In this document: positions 17,154-25,401 of the stretch, one piece after another
How positions within the stretch are numbered: position 1 is the first letter of the stretch
How the letters are laid out: every line of letters starts with the position of its first letter
Source: Edaphovirga cremea
GTDB lineage: Bacteria > Pseudomonadota > Gammaproteobacteria > Enterobacterales > Enterobacteriaceae
NCBI RefSeq assembly: GCF_003332275.1
Contig: NZ_QOVA01000016.1
Coordinates: 1-64,000 of the forward strand
DNA length: 64,000 nucleotides
Direction: 5' to 3'
Program-made: the position numbers and the translations under genes
The notes under the pieces: generated by a model
The model's input: the letters and a program-made list of their open reading frames with translations, nothing else
Told to the model about the DNA's origin: nothing
The model's database searches: none

Positions 17154-17168
17154 CGTTACATTATAACA
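17154..17168 (-). promoter_or_regulatory. Zur-box-like palindrome upstream of the dksA paralogue
   Basis: On the minus strand the site reads TGTTATAATGTAACG, matching 13 of 14 defined positions less one of the enteric Zur core TGTTATAnTATAACA (two mismatches, at positions 10 and 15). It lies 60 bases upstream of the start codon at 17094, where a repressor could block transcription. Zur control of a zinc-independent DksA has been described in Pseudomonas. Confidence 0.6.
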
Positions 17169-17880
17169 CAGATTAATTACTAACCGTAATTAATCCTCCG
17201 AACGCTGTGACATGCTCGCAGCGTGGCAACAACAATAGGTATCAGGTACGTCGGGAAGGTTAAGGAATAATCATTGATGGTGTGAGTCAGGGCGTAGCAG
17301 TCCGCCGCGCGTAACTTATAGAAAGAATCACGCCAACCTGGACAGCTCTTTATTACTCGAAATCACTCTGCGCTTCCTTTGAAGCCTTCATGGCAGCTAA
17401 TTTGACCAGACACGCGTAATTTTAACAAAATTCATTGCGTATTTCTTGACCAATTTATTTGCCGCTGAAACGATTAATGTGATTTTAATCACGCTTGAGG
17501 AGGGACATGTAGCCACTCTGTAACGCCTCCGTTAATACCCCCGGCGAAAGATAGATGATATCGTTAAATCTATAGTTTCCCTCTATGAATTGATAGAAAA
17601 AGAGCATTATATCCCCTCCATTTGTCATGCTATTTCTTTATTACCGTCGCACTTGAAGTTGTTGGATCATTCGCTAATTCATTTACCGGTTAATTGACAG
17701 CAGTCAGTTAATCGAGATTGATTGGCTTGCATATTCAAGTGCTTAGCTGATTTGAAATGAACTTTACAGAACGCTGGTATTTGCTGTAATCGTGTTTATT
17801 CCTCTGGGAATAAGCTGAGAAGGCAGTCGCGTTTTACTTTTGTGAGCCAGTGCGGTAATGCCGTGACCAGGAGATTTATA
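17169..17880. other. Intergenic region upstream of the hydroaromatic operon
   Basis: About 710 bases without a convincing gene, between the divergent dksA-like gene and the operon beginning at 17881. It holds the CRP-like site at 17478-17493. A long 5' leader for the operon is possible, but no riboswitch or hairpin series was recognised. Confidence 0.6.
17478..17493. promoter_or_regulatory. CRP-binding-site-like sequence
   Basis: TGTGATTTTAATCACG fits the CRP consensus TGTGAnnnnnnTCACA at nine of ten defined positions. It lies about 390 bp upstream of the operon starting at 17881; the transcription start is unknown. Carbon-catabolite control of the operon would fit. Confidence 0.45.
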
Positions 17881-19878
17881 ATGTGCGCATATCAGAATAT
17901 TTTTACGCCCTTAACCATCAATGGCATGACATTAAGAAACCGCATTATTATGCCCCCGATGGGCACCAATTTTGCCGGGCTTAACGGTGAGGTCTCGCAA
18001 GAGCAGTTCAATTATTACGAATTAAGGGCGAAAGGGGGCACCGGATTAATTACTATCGAAAATGCCTGCATCGATTTCCCTTTCGCCTCGAATGGAACCA
18101 CGCAATTACGCATTGATAATGATCAGTACGTACCGGGTTTATTTAAATTAACCGAGAAAGTGCATAAGCATGGTGCTTGCGTAGCCCTGCAATTAAATCA
18201 CGCCGGGGCGTCTGCCTATCCTGCCCGATTGAACGGCCAGCCGCCGATCTCTTCCTCCAATGTCCCCTCCAAGAAAAACGGCTTGATTCCCCGTTCCATG
18301 AGCGTTGAGGAGATTTACGGTGTTGTGGATAAATTTGGTGAAGCGGCAGTTCGGGCGCGCAAAGCGGGTTTCGACGCCGTTGAAATCCACGCCGGGCACT
18401 CGTACCTGTTGTGTCAGTTCTTATCACCCCTCTATAACCAACGCACGGATGACTTTGGCGGTTCAATTGCCAACCGTGCGCGTTTCGTCAAACTGGTGAT
18501 GGAGAAAGTACGCCAGCAAGTCGGGCCACGTTATCCGGTCAGTTTGCGTTTCGGTGCGGAGGAGTTTCTTGAGGGTGGAAATCACCTTGAAGACATGTTT
18601 GAGTTGCTGGAGTATTTCCAGCATTACGCCGACATTCTCAATGTGTCTGCGGCGCTCAATGACAATATCCAATATCAGATTGATCAGATGGATCTGGCCG
18701 ATGGCTGGAAGCGTTATCTCTCCCGCGCTATTCGCGACAAATTTGGCAAACCGACGGTCATCGCCGGGAATATTCGTAACCCTGCGGTGGCTGAAGATAT
18801 TCTGGCCAGTGGTGATGCCGACTTGATTGCCATCGGGCGTGGGCTGATTGCCGAGCCTGAGTGGGCCAACAAAGTTGAGCGCGGCGACGAACATCTGTTG
18901 CGCAAATGCATCTCCTGCAACATTGGTTGCGCGGATCACCGCATTGCCAGTTCGAAACCGATTCGCTGCACGATCAACCCGGATATTTTTTACGGTGATG
19001 CCTATAAACAGAAGCAGGTAAAACGTCCGACCCACGTCGTGGTGATCGGGGGCGGTACCGCGGGTATGGAAGCGGCCTGCACGGCGGCGGAAGTCGGCTG
19101 CACAACCTGGCTGTTTGAGGAGCGTGACCATTTGGGTGGTCTGGCTACGGAAATCGCCAAGCTGCCTGAAAAACGGCGTATTGCCGATTTCCCACGTTTT
19201 ATGAAACACCGCCTGACCTCGTTGGATCGAGTGATGCTCCACATCGGTACCCGCGCCAATATCGACAATGTATCGGTATTGAAACCCGATCTTATAATCA
19301 ATGCGACCGGTTCCCAACCCTTGCTGCCGCCAATCAATGGCTTGATGGAGCACATCGATCAACCTGAGGGGAATCTGTTTTCCATTACGCGTTTTCTGGG
19401 TAATCTGGAGCAGTTTTCCGACTTTGAAAATAAACACATCGTGGTGATAGGCGGTGGCGCAGTAGGCCTGGACGTCACTGAGTTCTTCGCCAAGCGTGGT
19501 TCTACGGTATCGCTGGTGGAAATGCAGTCGGAAGCGGGCAAAGATCTCGACTACATCACCAAAACCTCAATGGTCACCATGCTGGAGGAGTTCAACGTTA
19601 CCCAGCATCTGAACACGCAATTGATGGAAGTGGCCGAAGATCATTTCATCGTTAAAAATAACAATGAAATAGCAACGTTACCTTTCGATTACGGCTTTGT
19701 CTGCCTGGGAATGCGGGCGGATAAAAGTTCATTGCCCGAGTTTACCGCGTGGGGGAAAGAACACGAGGTGCCGGTGCTGAATATTGGAGACAGCGTTGTT
19801 GCGCGGCGTATTATCGATGGTGTTCGTGAAGGAAGAAACATCATTAATAAGCTTGAAGATATGGGCATTCTCGCTTGA
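17881..19878 (+). CDS. FMN/FAD/4Fe-4S oxidoreductase of the 2,4-dienoyl-CoA reductase / 2-enoate reductase family
   Basis: 665 residues from ATG 17881, preceded by CAGGAG; a longer start at 17842 has no such site. Residues 1-340 form an old-yellow-enzyme barrel (IMPPMGTNFAG, HAGHSYLLCQFLSP, TDDFGGSIANRARF). A C-x2-C-x3-C-x11-C cluster (CISCNIGCADHRI...RCTINP) would bind 4Fe-4S. Two nucleotide-binding folds follow (VVVIGGGTAGMEAA and IVVIGGGAVGLDV). The family reduces carbon-carbon double bonds conjugated to a carboxylate or thioester. The next genes encode shikimate/quinate dehydrogenase, an MFS transporter and 3-dehydroquinase, so a cyclic enoate such as shikimate or 3-dehydroshikimate is a plausible substrate (inference). 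Confidence 0.85.
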   Translation: MCAYQNIFTPLTINGMTLRNRIIMPPMGTNFAGLNGEVSQEQFNYYELRAKGGTGLITIENACIDFPFASNGTTQLRIDNDQYVPGLFKLTEKVHKHGACVALQLNHAGASAYPARLNGQPPISSSNVPSKKNGLIPRSMSVEEIYGVVDKFGEAAVRARKAGFDAVEIHAGHSYLLCQFLSPLYNQRTDDFGGSIANRARFVKLVMEKVRQQVGPRYPVSLRFGAEEFLEGGNHLEDMFELLEYFQHYADILNVSAALNDNIQYQIDQMDLADGWKRYLSRAIRDKFGKPTVIAGNIRNPAVAEDILASGDADLIAIGRGLIAEPEWANKVERGDEHLLRKCISCNIGCADHRIASSKPIRCTINPDIFYGDAYKQKQVKRPTHVVVIGGGTAGMEAACTAAEVGCTTWLFEERDHLGGLATEIAKLPEKRRIADFPRFMKHRLTSLDRVMLHIGTRANIDNVSVLKPDLIINATGSQPLLPPINGLMEHIDQPEGNLFSITRFLGNLEQFSDFENKHIVVIGGGAVGLDVTEFFAKRGSTVSLVEMQSEAGKDLDYITKTSMVTMLEEFNVTQHLNTQLMEVAEDHFIVKNNNEIATLPFDYGFVCLGMRADKSSLPEFTAWGKEHEVPVLNIGDSVVARRIIDGVREGRNIINKLEDMGILA

Positions 19879-19955
19879 TGGGTTCCAAATAATAAAAATC
19901 GCACCCATCCGCGAATAGGGATTTTTTAATATTAGCAATCTATGAGGACAGGAAC

Positions 19956-20819
19956 ATGACGGAACGCATCACAGGCCATACCGAACTTATCGGTTTAATT
20001 GCTACGCCGATCAGACACAGCTTGTCGCCAACAATGCATAATGAAGCCTTCGCCAAATTAGGCCTGGATTATGTCTATCTGGCCTTTGAAGTCGATAACC
20101 AGGAATTAAAAGATGTCATTCAGGGCTTTCGCGCGCTGAAGCTGCGAGGATTTAACGTCTCAATGCCGAATAAAACCAAAGTGTGCGAATACCTTGATGC
20201 GCTTTCACCCGCTGCGCAGTTGGTTGGCGCGGTCAATACCGTGGTGAATGATAACGGTGTATTGACCGGTCATATCACTGACGGTACGGGCTATATGCGC
20301 GCACTGGCGGAAGAGAAGATTGATATCATCGGTAAAAAAATGACGTTGTGTGGAGCGGGTGGTGCGGCAACGGCCATTTGCGTCCAGGCAGCACTCGATG
20401 GCGTCAAAGAGATCTCGATCTTTAACCAGAAAGACCGTTTCTTTGACAATGCCAAAGAGACGATGAAGAAAATTCAGGACAACACGAATTGTACGGTCAA
20501 TCTCTATGACATCGCCGATGTGAAACGCATGGGCACCGAGATTGATGACAGCGTTATTTTTACCAACGCGACGGGCGTAGGGATGAAACCTTATGTTGGT
20601 CAAACGCTGTTGCCTGATGCCAATATGTTGCGCCCGGATCTGGTGGTCTCTGACGTGGTCTATAACCCGTTGAAGACCCGTTTGCTGGAAATTGCCGAAG
20701 AGAAAGGCTGTCGTACTATAAATGGGCTCAGCATGATGCTATGGCAGGGCGCAAAAGCCTTTGAAATTTGGACTGGGAAACAGATGCCGGTGGATTTTAT
20801 TAAAAACATTCTGTTTTAA
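19956..20819 (+). CDS. ydiB: Shikimate/quinate dehydrogenase, YdiB-like
   Basis: 287 residues resembling YdiB throughout. GLIATPIRHSLSPTMHNEAF marks the substrate pocket; K73 (SMPNKTK) and D109 are the catalytic pair; N94 (AVNTVVND) binds substrate; GAGGAATAI is the dinucleotide loop. The usual NTDG reads ITDG here (I107 in place of Asn). YdiB oxidises shikimate and quinate with NAD or NADP. The gene follows the enoate-reductase-like gene by 77 bp and precedes an MFS gene and aroD, so a catabolic or fermentative role is more likely than chorismate synthesis. It could also be an AroE paralogue of narrower specificity. Confidence 0.82.
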   Translation: MTERITGHTELIGLIATPIRHSLSPTMHNEAFAKLGLDYVYLAFEVDNQELKDVIQGFRALKLRGFNVSMPNKTKVCEYLDALSPAAQLVGAVNTVVNDNGVLTGHITDGTGYMRALAEEKIDIIGKKMTLCGAGGAATAICVQAALDGVKEISIFNQKDRFFDNAKETMKKIQDNTNCTVNLYDIADVKRMGTEIDDSVIFTNATGVGMKPYVGQTLLPDANMLRPDLVVSDVVYNPLKTRLLEIAEEKGCRTINGLSMMLWQGAKAFEIWTGKQMPVDFIKNILF

Positions 20820-20833
20820 ACCACGGTGAAGCC

Positions 20834-22045
20834 ATGAAAAATAACTATATCCCAACGGCTGCGGGCCTCTATGTGAACTATTTGGTTCACGGAATGGGAG
20901 TATTGCTGGTCACCCTGAATATGGCGCACTTACAAGACCAGTGGCAGACCGATGCCGCTGGTGTTTCTATTGTAATTTCGTCATACGGGATTGGACGCAT
21001 GGTGGTGTTGCTGGTCTCCGGCATGCTGTCTGATAAGTTTGGTCGTAAGCCTTTTGTTTACCTGGGAATGATGTGTTACATGATCTTCTTGCTTGGGATG
21101 ATTTCCAGCGGGAGCATTTATGTGGCTTATGCCTTTGGCATTATGGCCGGAATGGCCAACAGCTTCCTCGATTCCGGAACCTATCCGGCGCTGATGGAGT
21201 CATTTCCCCAGTCACCGAGTACGGCAAACATCCTGATCAAGGCGTTTGTCTCCGGTGGTCAGTTCATGCTGCCTTTCATCATCAGTATCATTATCTGGTT
21301 TGACGGTTGGTTTGGCTGGTCATTCGTGATTGCGGCTGTAATTATGGCGATTAACGCGGTTTACCTGAGGAAGCGCCAATTTCCCGATCATCGTGCGGTG
21401 GCCGTCGCTGCCAACGGAGCGGGCGGGGAAAAGGCCAATGAGCGTGAAAGTACCCTCTTCGATGGCGTCTGTTTTACCCTGTACGGCTATATATCGATGG
21501 CGACGTTCTATCTGGTCAGTCAATGGCTGGCGCAGTTCGGTCAGTTTGTCGTCGGAATGCCTTATGAGTCGTCGATCAAATTGCTGAGTATTTACACCGT
21601 TGGCTCGCTGGTCTGCGTGTTTGTCACGGCAGCACTGGTGAAAAAGGCGGTAAGCTCGGTATTCTTGCTGATGCTTTATACGTTTATCTCCTTCTGCGCG
21701 CTGCTGGTGGTTTGCCTGTTCCCATCACCCATGATGGTCATGGCGTTCTCGTTTGTGATTGGTTTCTCGGCGGCGGGCGGTGTCATGCAGTTGGGATTGA
21801 CGATCATGGCGATGAGTTTCCCAAGCGGCAAAGGCAAGGCGACGGGGATTTTCTATACCGCAGGCAGTCTGGCGACGTTTACCATCCCGCTGATCACGGC
21901 GAAGTTGTCCCAGGTGAGTATCGCCAGCATTATGTGGTTTGATGTCGGTATCGCGGCGGCTGGTTTTGCGATCGCCCTGCTGATTGGTTATCGTCAGTTT
22001 GGTCCGCGTACTGCCGGTGCGAATGTAAACAGCGCCAATGCATAA
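20834..22045 (+). CDS. MFS transporter, YdiN-like
   Basis: 403 residues with about 12 hydrophobic segments and the MFS loop motif between segments 2 and 3 (GMLSDKFGRKPFVYLG). The central cytoplasmic loop is around residues 185-210. In E. coli a related MFS gene, ydiN, is next to ydiB and aroD; the same neighbourhood here suggests uptake of quinate, shikimate or a related hydroaromatic acid. It starts 14 bp after the dehydrogenase stop and 23 bp before aroD, so the genes are co-transcribed. Confidence 0.8.
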   Translation: MKNNYIPTAAGLYVNYLVHGMGVLLVTLNMAHLQDQWQTDAAGVSIVISSYGIGRMVVLLVSGMLSDKFGRKPFVYLGMMCYMIFLLGMISSGSIYVAYAFGIMAGMANSFLDSGTYPALMESFPQSPSTANILIKAFVSGGQFMLPFIISIIIWFDGWFGWSFVIAAVIMAINAVYLRKRQFPDHRAVAVAANGAGGEKANERESTLFDGVCFTLYGYISMATFYLVSQWLAQFGQFVVGMPYESSIKLLSIYTVGSLVCVFVTAALVKKAVSSVFLLMLYTFISFCALLVVCLFPSPMMVMAFSFVIGFSAAGGVMQLGLTIMAMSFPSGKGKATGIFYTAGSLATFTIPLITAKLSQVSIASIMWFDVGIAAAGFAIALLIGYRQFGPRTAGANVNSANA

Positions 22046-22068
22046 GTCTGAATTCAAGGAACAGTAAA

Positions 22069-22827
22069 ATGATGAATACCGTCACGGTCAAAAATATCAC
22101 CTTTGGTGAAGGTGCACCGCGCATCTGTGTGTCACTGGTGGGCAAGACCCTCAGCGAAATTCAGGCTGCCGCGCAGGAGTTGTCCCGCATTGATGCTGAC
22201 GTGATTGAATGGCGGGTTGACCACTTCAATGATGTTGAGGATCTGGCCGCAGTCAAACAGGCGCTGCAAGAAATTCGCGGCATATTGCCTGAGGCTCCGT
22301 TGCTTTTTACCTTCCGTTCCAGGGAAGAGGGCGGCGAGCGCGCCATCAGTAAAGATGCCTACTTCCTGTTGAATGCAACCGTTGTAGCCACCGGGCTGGT
22401 GGATATGATAGATGTGGAACTGTTTAGCGATGAAGTGCAAATCCCGGCGTTGTTGGCGCATGCGCATCAGTCTGGGGTGAAGGTCATCATGAGTAATCAT
22501 GATTTCCATAAAACACCGGCGAAAGAAGAGATCATCTACCGCCTGCGCCGTATGCAGGAACTGGGTGCCGATCTGCCGAAAATCGCCGTCATGCCGCAGT
22601 CTCCGCTGGATGTGCTCACGCTGCTGGAAGCGACCTGGGTGATGAAGCAGGAATATGCCACGCAACCGTTGATCACCATGTCGATGGGCGGTACGGGTGT
22701 CATCAGCCGTCTCGCCGGGCAGGTGTTTGGCTCAGCCATGACCTTTGGTGCCGCGCGTCAGGCATCTGCGCCGGGCCAGATTGATGTTGCCAAACTGCGC
22801 AGCATTCTGACCCTGCTGGACAAGTAG
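22069..22827 (+). CDS. aroD: 3-dehydroquinate dehydratase, type I
   Basis: 252 residues, the usual length for type I enzymes. H144 (IMSNHDFHKTP) and the Schiff-base K171 (ADLPKIAVMPQS) are present, as are EWRVDHF and GGERAISKDAY. It converts 3-dehydroquinate and 3-dehydroshikimate by a lysine imine mechanism in the cytosol. As the last gene of the four-gene operon it links quinate and shikimate branches. A terminator follows at 22888. Confidence 0.92.
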   Translation: MMNTVTVKNITFGEGAPRICVSLVGKTLSEIQAAAQELSRIDADVIEWRVDHFNDVEDLAAVKQALQEIRGILPEAPLLFTFRSREEGGERAISKDAYFLLNATVVATGLVDMIDVELFSDEVQIPALLAHAHQSGVKVIMSNHDFHKTPAKEEIIYRLRRMQELGADLPKIAVMPQSPLDVLTLLEATWVMKQEYATQPLITMSMGGTGVISRLAGQVFGSAMTFGAARQASAPGQIDVAKLRSILTLLDK

Positions 22828-22887
22828 TTAGCGTAAGTCATCAGCCTCAACAAGAAGGGCCGGGTAACGCTGGCTCTTATATATAAG

Positions 22888-22915
22888 TCCCTCGGTTATG
22901 CCGGGGGATTTTTTT
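22888..22915 (+). terminator. Rho-independent terminator after aroD
   Basis: TCCCTCGG and CCGGGGGA pair across TTATG (one G-T pair) and are followed by seven T residues, 60 bp after the aroD stop. Confidence 0.8.
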
Positions 22916-23088
22916 GACTCTTTTTACATTCCCCCGATTTGAAATGGACGTTGATTTTAGGGAGATCGCCATTTTTTCATCTAATTACTATATTGGATAA
23001 ACAAGTTTTTCAAATGGGAGGATGATTTTTTATTCCCTCTCAATTAGTATGGTTTTCCTCTTGTAAGTATCCTGTTTAAGGAAAAATA

Positions 23089-23466
23089 ATGGGTATTTTT
23101 AGTGCGCTGATGGGTAATGCTGGCGAAATTAATGCCTCTGAAGCTCAAAGCGAGTTTGGTCATATATTAGGCGAAGACGAAGTTTGTGAGCTGGCCTATA
23201 AGTTAATTCGCGATCTGGTTGTTTTGACCAATCGCCGACTGATTCTAATTGATAAGCAAGGCCTGACCGGTAAGAAAGTGGAGTATCGCTCAGTACCTTA
23301 CAAAGCGATTACTAATTTTTCTATTGAAACAGCCGGGAGTTTAGATCTCGACGCGGAGCTAAAGATCTGGGTCTCTGGATTGCCTCAGCCATTTAGTAAG
23401 CAGTTCAATAAAAATGCCAACATCTACACGTTGCAGGCTCTTCTGGCCAAGAAAGTGGCTGGATAA
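23089..23466 (+). CDS. Bacterial PH-domain protein
   Basis: 125 residues. The body (LGEDEVCELAYKLIRDLVVLTNRRLILIDKQGLTGKKVEYRSVPY and IETAGSLDLDAELKIWVSG) fits the bPH_1 family of YvbH type, a single pleckstrin-homology fold. No signal peptide or membrane segment. Function unknown. GGAAAAATA lies before the ATG. It has its own upstream region and is not part of a visible operon. Confidence 0.75.
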   Translation: MGIFSALMGNAGEINASEAQSEFGHILGEDEVCELAYKLIRDLVVLTNRRLILIDKQGLTGKKVEYRSVPYKAITNFSIETAGSLDLDAELKIWVSGLPQPFSKQFNKNANIYTLQALLAKKVAG

Positions 23467-23667
23467 AATTCCCATATCAGCAAACTCACCCTGCAGCTGA
23501 GGGATCCTACAAATCAGTGCTAATAACGTCGGATAGGCGCAACCCGTAGCCAGACTGCGCCTGTCCGACCTCATGCTCGTGCTGTCTGCCAGCCCTTCGC
23601 TCCAAGATCATTGCTCGTTTCAGGTCTTATCCAATGGACAAATTTTCGGCAGTTCTGGCGTACAATC

Positions 23668-24261
23668 TCAAGCTGGCTGAAAGATGCTGCGCCCAATGTT
23701 ACGCGCGGCGTCGAGGCAAGCGTTCGGCTCTCCCAGTTCAGGCATCAGTAACATTTCAGATGTCACAACCGGAGCGCCGCAATAATCAAAGATACCGTGC
23801 GCTATCTGCACGTTAAACGCGTCAGAAAACCCGTGCCGCTCATAGACACCTTTAGTCGCCGCCCCCAGAGCAACAAGATGTACAGGCAAATGCCCCAGTT
23901 TCTTTACAACGCTGCCATCCGCTGTCTCTTCATAAGCCCAGCCATTCGAAAAAACACGATCTATCCATCCCTTGAGCAAAGCAGGCATTGTCCACCAGTA
24001 GATCGGGAACACTAAAACCAAGGTGTTGGCACCATCGATACGCGTCTGTTCTGCCAGAATATCTGCTGGAACTTTACTGATTCGTTGGAAAGTCTCGATA
24101 TCGGAGGCAGAGAAAACCGGGTTGAAACCTTCTTGGGTGAGATCGGCAATTTCAAAGGTATTGGCTGGATCGGCTTTGGTTATCCCTTCAGAAATTGCTG
24201 CAACAACGCTATGGGTCAATGACGTGTCGATGGGATGGGAGAGAACGATTAGCGCGTGCAT
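23668..24261 (-). CDS. NAD(P)H quinone oxidoreductase-like flavodoxin-fold protein
   Basis: 198 residues from ATG 24261, preceded by AGGA at 8 bases; longer in-frame starts exist but run into the TetR-side operator. The N terminus (MHALIVLSHPIDTSLTHSVV) and VLVFPIYWWTMPALLKGWIDRVFSNGWAY match the NQO1/MdaB/KefF flavodoxin-fold family. It would reduce quinones or related electrophiles with an FMN or FAD cofactor. It is divergent from a tetR gene with repeated operator-like sequences between them, so quinone or electrophile induction is likely. Confidence 0.85.
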   Translation of the reverse strand: MHALIVLSHPIDTSLTHSVVAAISEGITKADPANTFEIADLTQEGFNPVFSASDIETFQRISKVPADILAEQTRIDGANTLVLVFPIYWWTMPALLKGWIDRVFSNGWAYEETADGSVVKKLGHLPVHLVALGAATKGVYERHGFSDAFNVQIAHGIFDYCGAPVVTSEMLLMPELGEPNACLDAARNIGRSIFQPA

Positions 24262-24315
24262 TTTGGGCATTCCTATTGTCAGGGACGGATACAAGACGTA
24301 ATCTATATACCAACA

Positions 24316-24339
24316 GTAAGTTACCATCGGTAAGTTACC
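24316..24339. promoter_or_regulatory. Operator-like double repeat between the quinone reductase and tetR genes
   Basis: GTAAGTTACC occurs twice, at 24316-24325 and 24330-24339, 14 bases apart; each is near-palindromic. The pair lies between divergent starts (24261 and 24376), as expected for TetR autorepression and control of the neighbour. Confidence 0.6.
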
Positions 24340-24375
24340 TTTAGTATATAACTCTGTCAACGGGTAAACACTGAT

Positions 24376-24993
24376 ATGATGTCCAAGCCACATTCGCGGA
24401 TTCGATTATCGAGAGAACAGCGTTATGAACAGCTAGTGGAAACTGCCTGGAAAATCATTCATGAGGAAGGGACGGAAGCGCTGACTCTTGGTCATCTGGC
24501 AGAACAGTCCGGTGTCACCAAACCGGTGGTTTATGACCACTTCACCAACCGCTCCGGGCTTTTTGCCTCGCTGTATCAAGAGTTTGATAATCGGCAGACT
24601 GCACTTATGGATGATGCCATCCAAAAAACCAAGCCAGAGCTTGAGCTGTTAGCGTCTGTTATTGCAACTTCCTACATTGAATGTGTACTGCTTCAAGGGC
24701 GTGAAATGCCAAGTGTAATAGCCGCGCTGGCCGGTACCCCTGAATTAGAGAAAATCAGGAATGATTATGCCGTCATTTTTACTGAGAAATGCCGCAAGAT
24801 ATTTGCCCCGTTCTGCCATGATAAAAGCATTCATGACGCTGCGTTATGGGCCATGCTAGGTTCTGCTGAAGGATTATCCTATGCCACCACTTGTAGCGCC
24901 ATTACGGCAGACCAGGCCAAAGGTGAGCTATTCAGCGTGATAATCTCGATGGTGCAGAGGAGTTACTATCAACCGGATAACGCTATGCCATAA
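24376..24993 (+). CDS. TetR-family repressor
   Basis: 205 residues. The N-terminal HTH is LSREQRYEQLVETAWKIIHEEG...LGHLAEQSGVTKPVVYDHFTNRSGLFASLY. The C-terminal ligand domain is ordinary in length. It most likely represses the divergent quinone reductase gene and itself through the repeats at 24316-24339. ATG codons at 24376 and 24379 are equally possible. Confidence 0.88.
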   Translation: MMSKPHSRIRLSREQRYEQLVETAWKIIHEEGTEALTLGHLAEQSGVTKPVVYDHFTNRSGLFASLYQEFDNRQTALMDDAIQKTKPELELLASVIATSYIECVLLQGREMPSVIAALAGTPELEKIRNDYAVIFTEKCRKIFAPFCHDKSIHDAALWAMLGSAEGLSYATTCSAITADQAKGELFSVIISMVQRSYYQPDNAMP

Positions 24994-25004
24994 TGGGGTA
25001 TGAG

Positions 25005-25032
25005 GGCCAATGGAACGAAAATGCACGCTAAG
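25005..25032. repeat. Dispersed repeat copy 2
   Basis: GGCCAATGGAACGAAAATGC and following ACGCTAAG lie 12 bases after the tetR stop codon. The core is shared with copies at 14566 and 41687. Confidence 0.6.
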
Positions 25033-25401
25033 CACCTACAGCTAGGGCTGGCGTATTCTGGCGGCAATCAGCAGTGTGAGGGAGGCTTTCCCGAATGCAA
25101 CGACATAAAACGCAAAGGTGTGCATTAACCTGTCTTTTGATCAAATCTCCTGTTCAAGGGACTTGGTCAAGGGGATGCCTCAGAAAACGGAATCTATGGT
25201 CACTCCCATTTCTGCAACAAACGACCTGATCAAGAGGCTGCCACCTGAGCCCCTATCACCAGAATTTCGCCGCGCAAAAATAACCGGGCTTGAACCCTAA
25301 AACTGGATTGATGGCCCGTCACGCTATTGAGGTTTTTCACCTGACGATGCTCCACGCTATTGAGCATTTTCTTCAGGAAATGGTAAGCCTCTTTTTACCC
25401 A
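25033..25401. other. Gene-poor spacer between tetR and a LysR gene
   Basis: About 370 bases between convergent genes. A 60-codon plus-strand ORF (25118-25300) has no ribosome site and no recognisable product. CACGCTATTGAG occurs twice (around 25320 and 25353), a short direct repeat. Nothing else is supported. Confidence 0.5.

Noticed and set aside
18463..19437. 324-codon minus-strand ORF inside the oxidoreductase gene
   Set aside because: Opposite-strand shadow of a clear, motif-complete gene.
25118..25300. 60-codon ORF between tetR and lysR
   Set aside because: No ribosome site, no similarity, overlaps short direct repeats.
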